In this document: one piece after another, positions 1 through 7,286 of the stretch
How the letters are laid out: each line of letters begins with the position of its first letter
Numbering within the stretch: the stretch's first letter is position 1
DNA from: an uncultured Clostridia bacterium
Lineage (GTDB): Bacteria; Bacillota; Clostridia; Christensenellales; Aristaeellaceae
NCBI GenBank assembly: GCA_934643535.1
Contig: CAKUCE010000066.1
Location: forward strand, 1-12,296
DNA length: 12,296 nt
Reading direction: 5' to 3'
Position numbers and translations under genes: made by a program
Notes under the pieces: model-generated
Seen by the model: the letters and a program-made list of their open reading frames with translations, nothing else
Told to the model about the DNA's origin: nothing
Databases searched by the model: none

Positions 1-431
1 GGCTGCATCCAGCCCTTTTCGAAGGCTTCTTCGATGATGGAAAGTTCGTTTTCCCGGACGGTCACGCTGTCGCCGTTCAGGCCGCAGGTACAGGCCGCTT
101 CGCAAAGCGCCGGGCAGACCCGCCCCGTAAACTCCGGGAAGCAGTTGGTCTTGGTGAGCCGGTCCAGCGCGTGGCGAGTGTTGCCCAGATACAGCATGTC
201 GTTCCATTCAGGAATCAGATTATGCAGCGGACAGCCCGTTACCATGCCGCCCAGCTCCACGCCGCTCTGACAGAAGGGCACCCCGCAGTTCATGCAGCGG
301 GCCGCCTGTCTGCGCCGCTCCTGCAGCGGCAGCGGCGTATGAAACTCTCCAAAGCTGCCGATGCGTCCGGCAGGCTCCTGCGCCGGGGTGTTCCGGCGTT
401 CATAGAGCAAAAATCCATCTTTTTTTCCCAT
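1..431 (-). CDS. gltD: Glutamate synthase small subunit (GOGAT beta chain), N-terminal part, cut by the window edge
   Basis: This is the electron-transfer subunit of NADPH glutamate synthase; in the family it oxidises NAD(P)H on FAD and passes electrons through iron-sulfur clusters to the large subunit. Only the first 143 codons are present. Visible features are the ferredoxin-like N-terminal domain with CMNCGVPFC (Cys46, Cys49, Cys54), then Cys67, and a second cluster of cysteines in GRVCPALCEAAC (Cys106, Cys110, Cys114). The FAD and NADPH binding folds lie beyond the left edge. The ATG at 429-431 is 6 bases after the gltB stop codon, with purine-rich GGAGGGCAGGTGA just upstream overlapping the gltB end, so the two subunits are translationally linked. 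The large subunit directly upstream makes the assignment firm; paralogous FAD/NADPH domains exist in other oxidoreductases but would not normally follow gltB. Confidence 0.95.
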   Translation of the reverse strand, partial: MGKKDGFLLYERRNTPAQEPAGRIGSFGEFHTPLPLQERRRQAARCMNCGVPFCQSGVELGGMVTGCPLHNLIPEWNDMLYLGNTRHALDRLTKTNCFPEFTGRVCPALCEAACTCGLNGDSVTVRENELSIIEEAFEKGWMQ

Positions 432-437
432 CTGCGC

Positions 438-3400
438 TCACCTGCCCTCCGATGTTTCCCGGAACGCTTCCAGTTCCGCTTCCTCCCGGGTCAGGCCCTG
501 CCCTTCGTAGCGGGCGATGGCACCCAGCATTTTGCGGAAATCCCGGGGAATGATCTTCTTGAATTTACCCACGGATTCCGAGAAGTTTTCCAGCAGACGG
601 CGGCCCTTTTCGGAGCCTGTCTCCCGCACGTGCGCCTCGATCATGCCGCGCAGGGCCTCCGTGTCATGCTCGGAGGTCAGCTTCTCGATTTCCACCATCT
701 GCTTGTTCACCCGCAGGTACAGATCATGGTTTTCATCCAGCACGTACGCCACGCCGCCGGACATGCCCGCGGCGAAGTTCCGGCCCGTTTTGCCCAGAAC
801 GGCTACACAGCCGCCGGTCATATATTCGCAGCCATGGTCGCCCACGCCCTCCACCACGGCCACCGCGCCGGAATTGCGAACGGCGAAGCGCTCGCCTGCC
901 GCGCCGCAGACGTAAGCCTGTCCGCTGGTCGCGCCGTACAGCGCCACATTGCCGATGATGATGTTTTCATCCGCCCGGAAGCGGGCGTTTTCCGGCGGGC
1001 GGACCGCCAGCTTGCCGCCGGACAGGCCCTTGCCGAAGTAGTCGTTGCTGTCGCCGGTCAGGCGGATGGTCACGCCCTTCGGAATGAACGCGCCGAAGGA
1101 CTGTCCGCCGCCGCCCGCTGCCCGGATGGTGTAGGTATCCTCCTTGAGCGAGGTGCCGTGGACGCGGGTCACTTCGCTGCCGAAAATGGTGCCGAAGGCC
1201 CGGTCGGTGCTGGAAACGTCCAGCTCGACGCTTTGAGGCTTCACGCTCTTCAGGTTCAGCTTTTTCAGCAGCACCCGTTCGTCCACCGTCTTTTCCGTGT
1301 GGAAGTCGAAGGTATCCTCCGGGCGGCGGTATTCGTTGATGCACCGGCCGACGATCCGGCTCATGTCGATGGACGCGGCCCGGCGGGTGGCCTGCTGCTG
1401 CCGTACCCGCAGCAGGTCGCCCCGGCCGATCAGCTCCTTCACGCTGCGCACGCCCAGCCGCGCCATGATCTCCCGCAGCTCTTCCGCTATGAAGAGCATG
1501 AAGTTCATCACGTATTCCGGCTTGCCCCTGAAGCGCTTGCGCAGCTCCGGGTTCTGGGTGGCGATTCCCACCGGGCAGGTGTCCAGATTGCACACCCGCA
1601 TCATCACGCAGCCCATGCAGACCAGCGGCGCGGTAGCAAAGCCGAATTCCTCGGCCCCCAGCATACAGGCGATCGCCACGTCCCGGCCGCTCATGAGCTT
1701 GCCGTCGGCCTCGATGGCGACCCGGGAGCGCAGCCCGTTCAGCGAAAGGGTCTGATGTGCCTCCGCCACGCCAAGCTCCCACGGCAGGCCCGCGTTATGG
1801 ATGGAGGTGCGGGGCGCTGCGCCCGTGCCGCCGTCGCTGCCGGAGATCAGGATCACCTGCGCACCGGCCTTGGCTACGCCTGCGGCCACCGTGCCCACGC
1901 CCGCCTCGCTGACCAGCTTGACGGAAATCCGCGCCCGCCGGTTGGCGCACTTCAGGTCGTAGATCAGCTGCGCCAGGTCTTCAATGGAATAAATATCATG
2001 GTGCGGCGGCGGGGAGATCAGGCTCACGCCGGGGGTGGACAGCCGTGCCTTGGCGATCCACGGGTACACCTTGCCGCCGGGCAGATGGCCGCCCTCGCCG
2101 GGCTTCGCGCCCTGCGCCATTTTGATCTGAATTTCCTCGGCGCTCATCAGATATTCGCTGGTCACGCCGAAGCGGCCAGAGGCCACCTGCTTGATCTTGG
2201 AGCCGCGCTCCGTGTTCAGCCGTTCTTCGCTTTCGCCGCCCTCGCCGGAGTTGGAGCGCCCGCCCAGCCGGTTCATGGCCTCGGCCAGACATTCGTGCGC
2301 CTCCTGCGAAATGGAGCCGTAGGACATGGCCCCGGTCTTGAACCGCTTCACGATCTCGGAAGCAGGCTCCACCTCGTCCAGCGGCACGGGCGTACATTGA
2401 TCAAAGGCAAATTCCAGCGTGCCCCGCAGGGTGTGAGGACGGGTCTCGTCGTCCACCATGGCGGTGTACTGGCGGAAGCGTTCCATGCTGCCCTCCCGCA
2501 CGGCCCTTTGCAGCGTGACGATGGTCTGGGGATTGTAGAGGTGGTCTTCCTTGTCGCAGCCGCTGCGCAGGCGGTGATTGCCCAGCGAATCCAGCGTGGT
2601 ATCCGTTTCCAGATCCAGCGGGTCGAAAGCCCGGTTGTGGCGGTACTCCACGTCCTCATTGATCTCTTCCAGCCCGATGCCGCCTACCCGGGAAACGGTG
2701 TTGGTGAAATAGCGGTCGATCACGTCCTGACGGATGCCTACCGCTTCGAAGATCTGGGCGCTCTGATAGGACTGCAGCACCGAAATACCCATTTTGGACG
2801 CGATCTTGCTCACGCCCTGCACCACTGCGCCGATATAATCCTGTTCGGCGGCATGGCGATCCTTGTCCAAAAGGCCCTTTTCGATCAGCTCGTCCACGCA
2901 TTCCAGCGCCAGATAGGGGTTGATGGCCCGGGCGCCGTAGCCCAGCAGCAGAGCGAAATGATGCACGTCTCTCGGATCGGCCGTCTCCAGAATCACGCTG
3001 ATGGCCGTGCGGCGGCGGGTATTGATGAGGTGATGCTCCAGCGCCGACACCGCCAGCAGGGACGGAATGGCCATGTGGTTCTCATCCACGCCCCGGTCGG
3101 ACAGGATCAGGACATTGGCCCCATTCTTGTACGCCCGGTCACAGGCCACGAACAGGTGATTCAGCGCCCGTTCCAGCGGCTCAGCCCGATAATACAGAAT
3201 GGAAATATTCGCCACCCGCAGGGACTTCTGCCTGGCGCTGCGGATGCGCAGAAGGTCGGCATTGGACAGGATCGGCTGTTCCAGCCGCAGCACGGCGCAG
3301 TTTTCCGGCTTGTCCTCCAGAAGGTTGCCGTCGCTGCCCACATATACCGCCGTATCGGTAACGATCTTTTCCCGAATGGCGTCGATGGGCGGGTTGGTGA

Positions 3401-4955
3401 CCTGCGCGAAGAGCTGCCGGAAGTAGGAAAACAGCACCTGATGCTTTTCCGAAAGCACGGCCAGCGGAATATCCGCCCCCATGGAGGCGGTCGGTTCCGC
3501 GCCGGTGCGGGCCATGGGAAGGATGACCTCCTTCACGTCCTCATAGGTGTAGCCGAAAGCCTTGTACAGCCGGTCCCGGGCGGACTGCTCCAAAGGCGGA
3601 ATGGCATGATTGGGCAGGGGCAGATCGTTCAGGGACAGCAGGTTGCCGTCCAGCCATTCGCCGTAGGGCTGGCGGGCGGCGTATTCTTCCTTCAGTTCTC
3701 CATCCTCAATGATCCGTTTCTGCACCGTATCCACCAGCAGCATCTGGCCGGAACGCACCCGGGATTTCTTCACGATCTTTTCCGGGGGAATATCCAGAAC
3801 GCCCACTTCGCTGGAAAGCACCAGCATATGATCGTCGGTAATATAGTAGCGGGAAGGCCGCAGGCCGTTGCGGTCCAGCACCGCGCCCATCACGTCTCCG
3901 TCGGAGAAAAGAATGGACGCAGGGCCGTCCCACGGCTCCATCATGGTGGCGTAATAGCGGTACAGATCGCGCCGGGTACGGGAAATATCCCGCTCGTTCT
4001 GCCACGGCTCCGGAATGGTCATCATCACGGCCAGCGGCAGGGGCACGCCGTTCATCATCAGAAATTCCAGCGTATTGTCCAGCATGGCCGAATCGCTGCC
4101 TTCACCGTTGATAACGGGCAGCACCTTGTCCATATCGCTTTCCATCAGTGGGGAGCTGAGGGTCTCCTCCCGGGCGATCATCCGATCCACGTTGCCGCGG
4201 ATGGTGTTGATCTCGCCGTTGTGCAGGATGAGCCGGTTGGGGTGGGCCCGTTCCCAGCTGGGGAAGGTGTTGGTGGAAAAGCGGGAATGTACCATGGCGA
4301 TAGCGCTGGTGAAGTCTTCGCTCTGCAGATCGGGATAGAAGGCCCGAAGCTGGCTGACCAGAAACATGCCCTTATAGACCACCGTGCGGCTGGACAGAGA
4401 GCAGACGTACGTATCGGCATTGCTCTGTTCAAAGGCCCGCCTGACCACATACAGCCGCCGGTCAAAGTCAACGCCCTGCTTCAGATGACCGGGCCGGGCG
4501 ATAAAACACTGTTCAATGACGGGCATACAGGCCCGCGCCCGTTCGCCCAGCACTTCCGGGCAGACAGGAACGGCCCTCCAGCCCAGAAACCGCAGGCCCT
4601 CCTTCTGGGTCACGATCTCCATCAGCTTCCGGGCCTGCGCCCGTTTCAGATGGTCGGCGGGCAGAAACAGCATGCCCACGCCGTAATCCCGCTCGGCGGG
4701 CAGGTCGAAGCCCAGCTCCAAACGGCTGAAAAAAGCGTGGGGAATCTGCGTCATGATGCCCACGCCGTCGCCGGTGCTGCCGTCGGCGTCCTTGCCCGCC
4801 CGATGCTCCAGCTTTTCTACAATTTTCAGCGCCTGATCCACCGTGCTGCGGGTCTTGACGCCCTCGATGCTGACCACGGCTCCGATACCGCAGGCGTCGT
4901 GTTCCATCTGGGGAAGATATAAGCCCTGCCGGGCGGCCTCTTCTTGTGCTTTCAC
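438..4955 (-). CDS. gltB: Glutamate synthase large subunit (GOGAT alpha chain)
   Basis: The enzyme makes two glutamates from glutamine and 2-oxoglutarate in the cytoplasm, working with GltD and with the GlnA product as glutamine source. The reading frame is about 1505 residues, the usual full length. Domains in order: class II glutamine amidotransferase beginning at the catalytic Cys22 (HDACGIGAVV), a central domain, the FMN-binding synthase domain (KPGEGGHLPGGKV, then GSDGGTGAAPRTS), a 3Fe-4S site with spacing C-x5-C-x4-C at Cys1116, Cys1122 and Cys1127 (ending in DTCPVGIATQ), and the C-terminal GXGXG beta-helix with glycine-rich repeats. I chose the GTG at 4953-4955: AAAGGGG lies 8 bases upstream, it starts 4 bases after the ANTAR gene stop, and it gives a 21-residue propeptide before the Cys, which is then processed. 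A TTG 8 codons earlier (4977-4979) is also in frame but lacks a good ribosome binding site. Firmicutes often call this gene gltA. Confidence 0.97.
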   Translation of the reverse strand: MKAQEEAARQGLYLPQMEHDACGIGAVVSIEGVKTRSTVDQALKIVEKLEHRAGKDADGSTGDGVGIMTQIPHAFFSRLELGFDLPAERDYGVGMLFLPADHLKRAQARKLMEIVTQKEGLRFLGWRAVPVCPEVLGERARACMPVIEQCFIARPGHLKQGVDFDRRLYVVRRAFEQSNADTYVCSLSSRTVVYKGMFLVSQLRAFYPDLQSEDFTSAIAMVHSRFSTNTFPSWERAHPNRLILHNGEINTIRGNVDRMIAREETLSSPLMESDMDKVLPVINGEGSDSAMLDNTLEFLMMNGVPLPLAVMMTIPEPWQNERDISRTRRDLYRYYATMMEPWDGPASILFSDGDVMGAVLDRNGLRPSRYYITDDHMLVLSSEVGVLDIPPEKIVKKSRVRSGQMLLVDTVQKRIIEDGELKEEYAARQPYGEWLDGNLLSLNDLPLPNHAIPPLEQSARDRLYKAFGYTYEDVKEVILPMARTGAEPTASMGADIPLAVLSEKHQVLFSYFRQLFAQVTNPPIDAIREKIVTDTAVYVGSDGNLLEDKPENCAVLRLEQPILSNADLLRIRSARQKSLRVANISILYYRAEPLERALNHLFVACDRAYKNGANVLILSDRGVDENHMAIPSLLAVSALEHHLINTRRRTAISVILETADPRDVHHFALLLGYGARAINPYLALECVDELIEKGLLDKDRHAAEQDYIGAVVQGVSKIASKMGISVLQSYQSAQIFEAVGIRQDVIDRYFTNTVSRVGGIGLEEINEDVEYRHNRAFDPLDLETDTTLDSLGNHRLRSGCDKEDHLYNPQTIVTLQRAVREGSMERFRQYTAMVDDETRPHTLRGTLEFAFDQCTPVPLDEVEPASEIVKRFKTGAMSYGSISQEAHECLAEAMNRLGGRSNSGEGGESEERLNTERGSKIKQVASGRFGVTSEYLMSAEEIQIKMAQGAKPGEGGHLPGGKVYPWIAKARLSTPGVSLISPPPHHDIYSIEDLAQLIYDLKCANRRARISVKLVSEAGVGTVAAGVAKAGAQVILISGSDGGTGAAPRTSIHNAGLPWELGVAEAHQTLSLNGLRSRVAIEADGKLMSGRDVAIACMLGAEEFGFATAPLVCMGCVMMRVCNLDTCPVGIATQNPELRKRFRGKPEYVMNFMLFIAEELREIMARLGVRSVKELIGRGDLLRVRQQQATRRAASIDMSRIVGRCINEYRRPEDTFDFHTEKTVDERVLLKKLNLKSVKPQSVELDVSSTDRAFGTIFGSEVTRVHGTSLKEDTYTIRAAGGGGQSFGAFIPKGVTIRLTGDSNDYFGKGLSGGKLAVRPPENARFRADENIIIGNVALYGATSGQAYVCGAAGERFAVRNSGAVAVVEGVGDHGCEYMTGGCVAVLGKTGRNFAAGMSGGVAYVLDENHDLYLRVNKQMVEIEKLTSEHDTEALRGMIEAHVRETGSEKGRRLLENFSESVGKFKKIIPRDFRKMLGAIARYEGQGLTREEAELEAFRETSEGR

Positions 4956-4959
4956 AGTC

Positions 4960-5493
4960 TCAGCCCCTTTGTCGGTCAATGATCTCCGCAGCCACCTCGG
5001 CCATTTTCCGGCGGGTGGTCATGCTCCGTTTCTGCAGGTAACGGTGGGCTTCCTCCTCCGTCATCAGCCTGACTTCCTGCAGATAGATTTTCGCCTGACG
5101 GATCAGCTCCTGATCGGCAGCGCTCTGCTTGGGCCGTGCCTGCTCCATTTCAGAAAGCTGCTCCAGCATCCGCACGGAGGCGGTCAGGTCGTGCTGGTTC
5201 ACCGGCAGCGGCAGACGAAAAACGCGCGGATTTTCGCACATTTCCAGTTGATTTGGCTTGGCCACCACCAGCATGCAGGCCAAGCCGTCCAGATCGTCGT
5301 AAAGCTGATCGGCAGTGCAGTCGGCCAGCTTCACGCCGCAGACCACCACGCCGCCGCCCATGAAATGCACGGCCCGAAGCACCTCCGCGCCGGTGCGGCA
5401 GGAGGCGCGCACAGGAAAAGAGGATGCCGCAAACAGCTCGCAGACCCGCTGCCTGGTCACTTCCGATTCAAAGGCAACGATCAGACGACTCAT
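4960..5493 (-). CDS. ANTAR-domain response regulator-like RNA-binding antiterminator (NitR/GlnR-like)
   Basis: This 177-residue protein has the architecture of the AmiR/NasT/EutV family: an N-terminal receiver-like fold (about 1-100), a helical linker (about 103-120) and a C-terminal ANTAR domain (about 125-173). The ANTAR signature is clear: QAKIYLQEVRLMTEEEAHRY followed by LQKRSMTTRRKMAEVAAEII. ANTAR proteins bind paired RNA stem-loops and prevent intrinsic termination. The receiver looks degenerate: the acidic pair near residues 8-9 is Phe-Glu, the expected phospho-acceptor Asp is replaced near Cys52/Gly53 (VVVCGVKLAD), and the usual Lys-Pro is Leu-Pro near residue 94, so control is probably not by phosphorylation. 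It starts at ATG 5491-5493 with AAGGAGAGG upstream and lies between glnA and gltB. Solventogenic clostridia have a comparable glnA - antiterminator - glutamate synthase cluster. Control of this nitrogen operon is inferred from position; the family is secure. Confidence 0.88.
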   Translation of the reverse strand: MSRLIVAFESEVTRQRVCELFAASSFPVRASCRTGAEVLRAVHFMGGGVVVCGVKLADCTADQLYDDLDGLACMLVVAKPNQLEMCENPRVFRLPLPVNQHDLTASVRMLEQLSEMEQARPKQSAADQELIRQAKIYLQEVRLMTEEEAHRYLQKRSMTTRRKMAEVAAEIIDRQRG

Positions 5494-5541
5494 AGGGCAT
5501 CCTCTCCTTATTCAGAAAATATTCAAAATACAGATTTCTTC

Positions 5542-5580
5542 TTCCGGCGGGAGCATTCGTCCTCGGATGCCCCGCCGGAA
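5542..5580 (-). other. Stable hairpin between glnA and the ANTAR gene, no U-tract
   Basis: A 10-bp perfect stem (TTCCGGCGGG with CCCGCCGGAA) continues, after a one-base bulge, into a 4-bp GCAT/ATGC stem closing a 10-base loop. The bases after it on the minus strand are GAAGAAATCTG, so it lacks the U-run of an intrinsic terminator. It begins 14 bases after the glnA stop. It may protect the glnA mRNA 3' end, mark a processing site or slow polymerase, any of which would lower gltBD expression relative to glnA. This role is inferred; the stem itself is directly visible. Confidence 0.7.
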
Positions 5581-5594
5581 AAGGCTCATAAGCT

Positions 5595-6926
5595 TTAGTA
5601 GGTGATCAGATACTTGCTCAGCTCCCAGTTGCTGACATGGGTGCGGTACTCATCCCATTCCTTTTCCTTGCCCGCCACATACTGGCTGACGATATGCTCG
5701 CCCAGCGTGTCGCAGATCAGCTTGTCCTTCTGGAACGCCACTACCGCGTCATGCAGGGTTCCGGGCAGGCTGTGAATGCCCTTGGCTTCCCGCTCGGCGG
5801 GCGTCATGGCAAAAATATTCTCGGTGATCTCAGCCGGCGGAGTCAGCTTGCGCTCGATACCGTCCAGACCGGCGGCCAGACACACGGCCAGCGCCAGATA
5901 GGGGTTGCAGGAGGGATCGGGGCAGCGCAGCTCCACGCGGGTCGCCTGTCCGCGGGCGGCGGGGATGCGGATCAGCGCGGAACGGTTGGAAGCGGACCAC
6001 GCAGTATAGCAGGGGGCCTCATAGCCGGGCACCAGACGCTTGTAGGAGTTGACCAGCGGGTTCAGAATGGCGTTCATGCTGCTGACGTGAGTCAAAAGGC
6101 CCGCAATGAAGTGATACGCATCGGCGGACAGCTTCTTCTCGCCGTTTTCATCGAAGAACACGTTCTTGCCGTCCTTGAACAGAGACATGTTGGTGTGCAT
6201 GCCGCTGCCGTTGATGCCGAAGATGGGCTTGGGCATGAAGGTAGCGTGCAGGCCGTTCTTCTGGGCCAGCGTCTTGACGGCCAGCTTGAAGGTCATGATG
6301 TTGTCGGCGGCGGTCAGGGCCTCAGCATACTTGAAGTCGATCTCGTGCTGACCGGCGGCCACCTCGTGATGGGAAGCCTCGATCTCGAAGCCCATCTTTT
6401 CCAGCGTCATGCAGATTTCCCGGCGGGTGCTCTCGCCGTGATCCAGCGGGCCCAGATCAAAGTAACCGGCTTCGTCGTTGGTGGCGGTGGTGGGCTTGCC
6501 TTCTTCGTCCGTCTGGAAGAGGAAGAATTCGCACTCCGGACCAACGTTGAAGCTGTAGCCCATATCGGCCGCTTTCTTCAGCACCCGCTTCAGCGCGCCC
6601 CGGGGATCGCCCACAAACGGCGTTCCATCGGGATTGTATACGTCACAGATCAGGCGGGCTACCTTGCCCTGCTGGGGCCGCCAGGGCAGCACGGTAAAGG
6701 TATCCAGATCCGGATGCAGGTACTGGTCGGATTCCTGGATGCGCACGAAACCCTCGATGGAGCTGCCGTCAATCATGATCTCATTATTGACCGCCTTCTC
6801 GATCTGGGAAGCCGTAATGGCCACATTTTTCAGCTGGCCAAAAATATCGGTAAACTGCATGCGGATAAACTCCACATCGTCCTCATGCACCATACGAATG
6901 ATGTCATCCTTGCTGTACCTGCTCAT
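5595..6926 (-). CDS. glnA: Glutamine synthetase, type I (alpha subtype)
   Basis: The enzyme joins ammonium to glutamate with ATP in the cytoplasm and supplies glutamine to the glutamate synthase encoded downstream. It has 443 residues, the length of the Firmicutes GSI-alpha class, which lacks the longer insertion and the adenylylation Tyr motif of the proteobacterial enzyme. Visible motifs are MIDGSSIEGF with Arg62 (the residue tied to glutamine feedback inhibition in the Bacillus enzyme), NVGPECEFFLF, the metal-binding HHEVAAGQHEIDFKYAEA, KPIFGINGSGMHTNMSLF, the active-site loop NSYKRLVPGYEAPCYTAWS and the arginine-rich RVELRCPDPSCNPYLAL, ending in WELSKYLITY. The ATG at 6924-6926 was chosen because AAGGAGGG sits 9 bases upstream and it matches the family N-terminus; an in-frame ATG 17 codons earlier falls inside the leader hairpin. 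It has its own promoter and a leader stem-loop, and heads the nitrogen operon. Confidence 0.97.
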   Translation of the reverse strand: MSRYSKDDIIRMVHEDDVEFIRMQFTDIFGQLKNVAITASQIEKAVNNEIMIDGSSIEGFVRIQESDQYLHPDLDTFTVLPWRPQQGKVARLICDVYNPDGTPFVGDPRGALKRVLKKAADMGYSFNVGPECEFFLFQTDEEGKPTTATNDEAGYFDLGPLDHGESTRREICMTLEKMGFEIEASHHEVAAGQHEIDFKYAEALTAADNIMTFKLAVKTLAQKNGLHATFMPKPIFGINGSGMHTNMSLFKDGKNVFFDENGEKKLSADAYHFIAGLLTHVSSMNAILNPLVNSYKRLVPGYEAPCYTAWSASNRSALIRIPAARGQATRVELRCPDPSCNPYLALAVCLAAGLDGIERKLTPPAEITENIFAMTPAEREAKGIHSLPGTLHDAVVAFQKDKLICDTLGEHIVSQYVAGKEKEWDEYRTHVSNWELSKYLITY

Positions 6927-6940
6927 GATGAAACCCTCCT

Positions 6941-6988
6941 TAAAAATAAGCAGAGCAAGGCATGCTGCACACAGCACCCTTGCTCTGC
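6941..6988 (-). terminator. Candidate attenuator/terminator hairpin in the glnA leader
   Basis: The minus-strand leader contains an 11-bp perfect stem (GCAGAGCAAGG with CCTTGCTCTGC) capped by an inner 5-bp TGCTG/CAGCA stem with a 4-base loop, and the outer stem is followed directly by TTATTTTTA. That is the form of an intrinsic terminator. The U-rich tail runs straight into the glnA ribosome binding site, so the element could stop transcription of the operon, sequester translation signals or stabilise the 5' end. It begins within a few bases of the predicted transcription start, so there is no room before it for a canonical pair of ANTAR-binding hairpins if only this promoter is used. Confidence 0.75.
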
Positions 6989-6997
6989 AATGCGTGT

Positions 6998-7026
6998 ATG
7001 ATAGCAGATTCCATTTTTCCCGTCAA
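6998..7026 (-). promoter_or_regulatory. glnA promoter
   Basis: On the minus strand TTGACG (7021-7026) and TATCAT (6998-7003) are separated by exactly 17 bases, a good housekeeping-sigma promoter. Transcription would start near 6991, giving a leader of about 65 bases that is almost entirely occupied by the hairpin at 6950-6988. No GlnR-type or other operator was recognised in it. Confidence 0.8.
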
Positions 7027-7074
7027 TAGGAAATCCGCGATAAAAGTGTATTTTTTTCGTTTTTCACGGCATTG

Positions 7075-7119
7075 AAAAAGGGCCGCCTTTCCCGGCAATT
7101 TTCCTCGGAAAAACGACCC
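7075..7119 (-). terminator. Intrinsic terminator after the small hydrophobic-peptide gene
   Basis: Reading the minus strand, GGGTCGTTTTTCC can pair with GGAAAGGCGGCCC over 13 pairs (three are G-U), leaving a 14-base loop, and the stem is followed by TTTTT. It starts 11 bases after the small ORF stop codon. A competing, shorter pairing (TTTTCC with GGAAAA at 7101-7114) would disrupt it, so it could also act as a switchable element upstream of the glnA promoter. Confidence 0.7.
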
Positions 7120-7130
7120 ATCTTTTCACC

Positions 7131-7223
7131 TTACAGGCAGTTGGAAACCAGCCAGCCCACGGCCACCAGAGCCGCGGCGTAGCCAAGTCCCACCAGTTTC
7201 CTCTTCAAAATGCGCTGTGCCAT
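7131..7223 (-). CDS. Small hydrophobic peptide, 30 residues, function unknown
   Basis: I do not recognise this gene. The peptide begins with a basic stretch (MAQRILKRKL), continues with a hydrophobic segment (residues 11-27, VGLGYAAALVAVGWLVS) and ends in Asn-Cys-Leu. The pattern is that of a single-pass small membrane protein with a positive N-terminus. Support for it being real comes from context: GGAGG lies 7 bases before the ATG, a consensus promoter lies 64 bases upstream, and an intrinsic terminator follows the stop, so it forms a self-contained transcription unit between lacI and glnA. Alternatives are that the transcript is a regulatory RNA with an incidental ORF, a leader peptide for the terminator that follows, or a toxin-like peptide. 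There is no visible antisense partner. Translation is likely, function open. Confidence 0.6.
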   Translation of the reverse strand: MAQRILKRKLVGLGYAAALVAVGWLVSNCL

Positions 7224-7256
7224 TGCTCCGCCTCCATTCGTTCGGTCAAAAATACG

Positions 7257-7282
7257 TTGCGGTTAGTTTCATTTAACCGCAA
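7257..7282 (-). promoter_or_regulatory. 9-bp perfect inverted repeat at the start of the small-peptide transcript
   Basis: TTGCGGTTA (7257-7265) and TAACCGCAA (7274-7282) are exact inverted copies separated by 8 bases. The repeat begins 4 bases downstream of the -10 box, so it covers the expected transcription start and the first bases of the RNA. It could be an operator or a 5' stem-loop. A further GCGGTT copy overlaps the -35 box (7314-7319). It lacks the central CG of a typical LacI-family operator. Confidence 0.6.
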
Positions 7283-7286
7283 GATG

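Noticed and set aside
967..1782. A 271-codon minus-strand open frame in another frame inside gltB
   Set aside because: Out-of-frame shadow rich in Gly, Arg and Pro; the gltB frame carries the iron-sulfur and GXGXG motifs across the same bases.
171..4922. A 1583-codon open frame on the plus strand opposite gltB
   Set aside because: gltB on the other strand has full domain structure and catalytic motifs. The antisense translation is rich in His, Gln, Ala and Arg with no domain, as expected from codon bias in GC-rich DNA.
5637..7001. A 454-codon plus-strand open frame opposite glnA
   Set aside because: It mirrors glnA almost exactly, has no recognisable motif, and would have to start inside a gene with certain identity.
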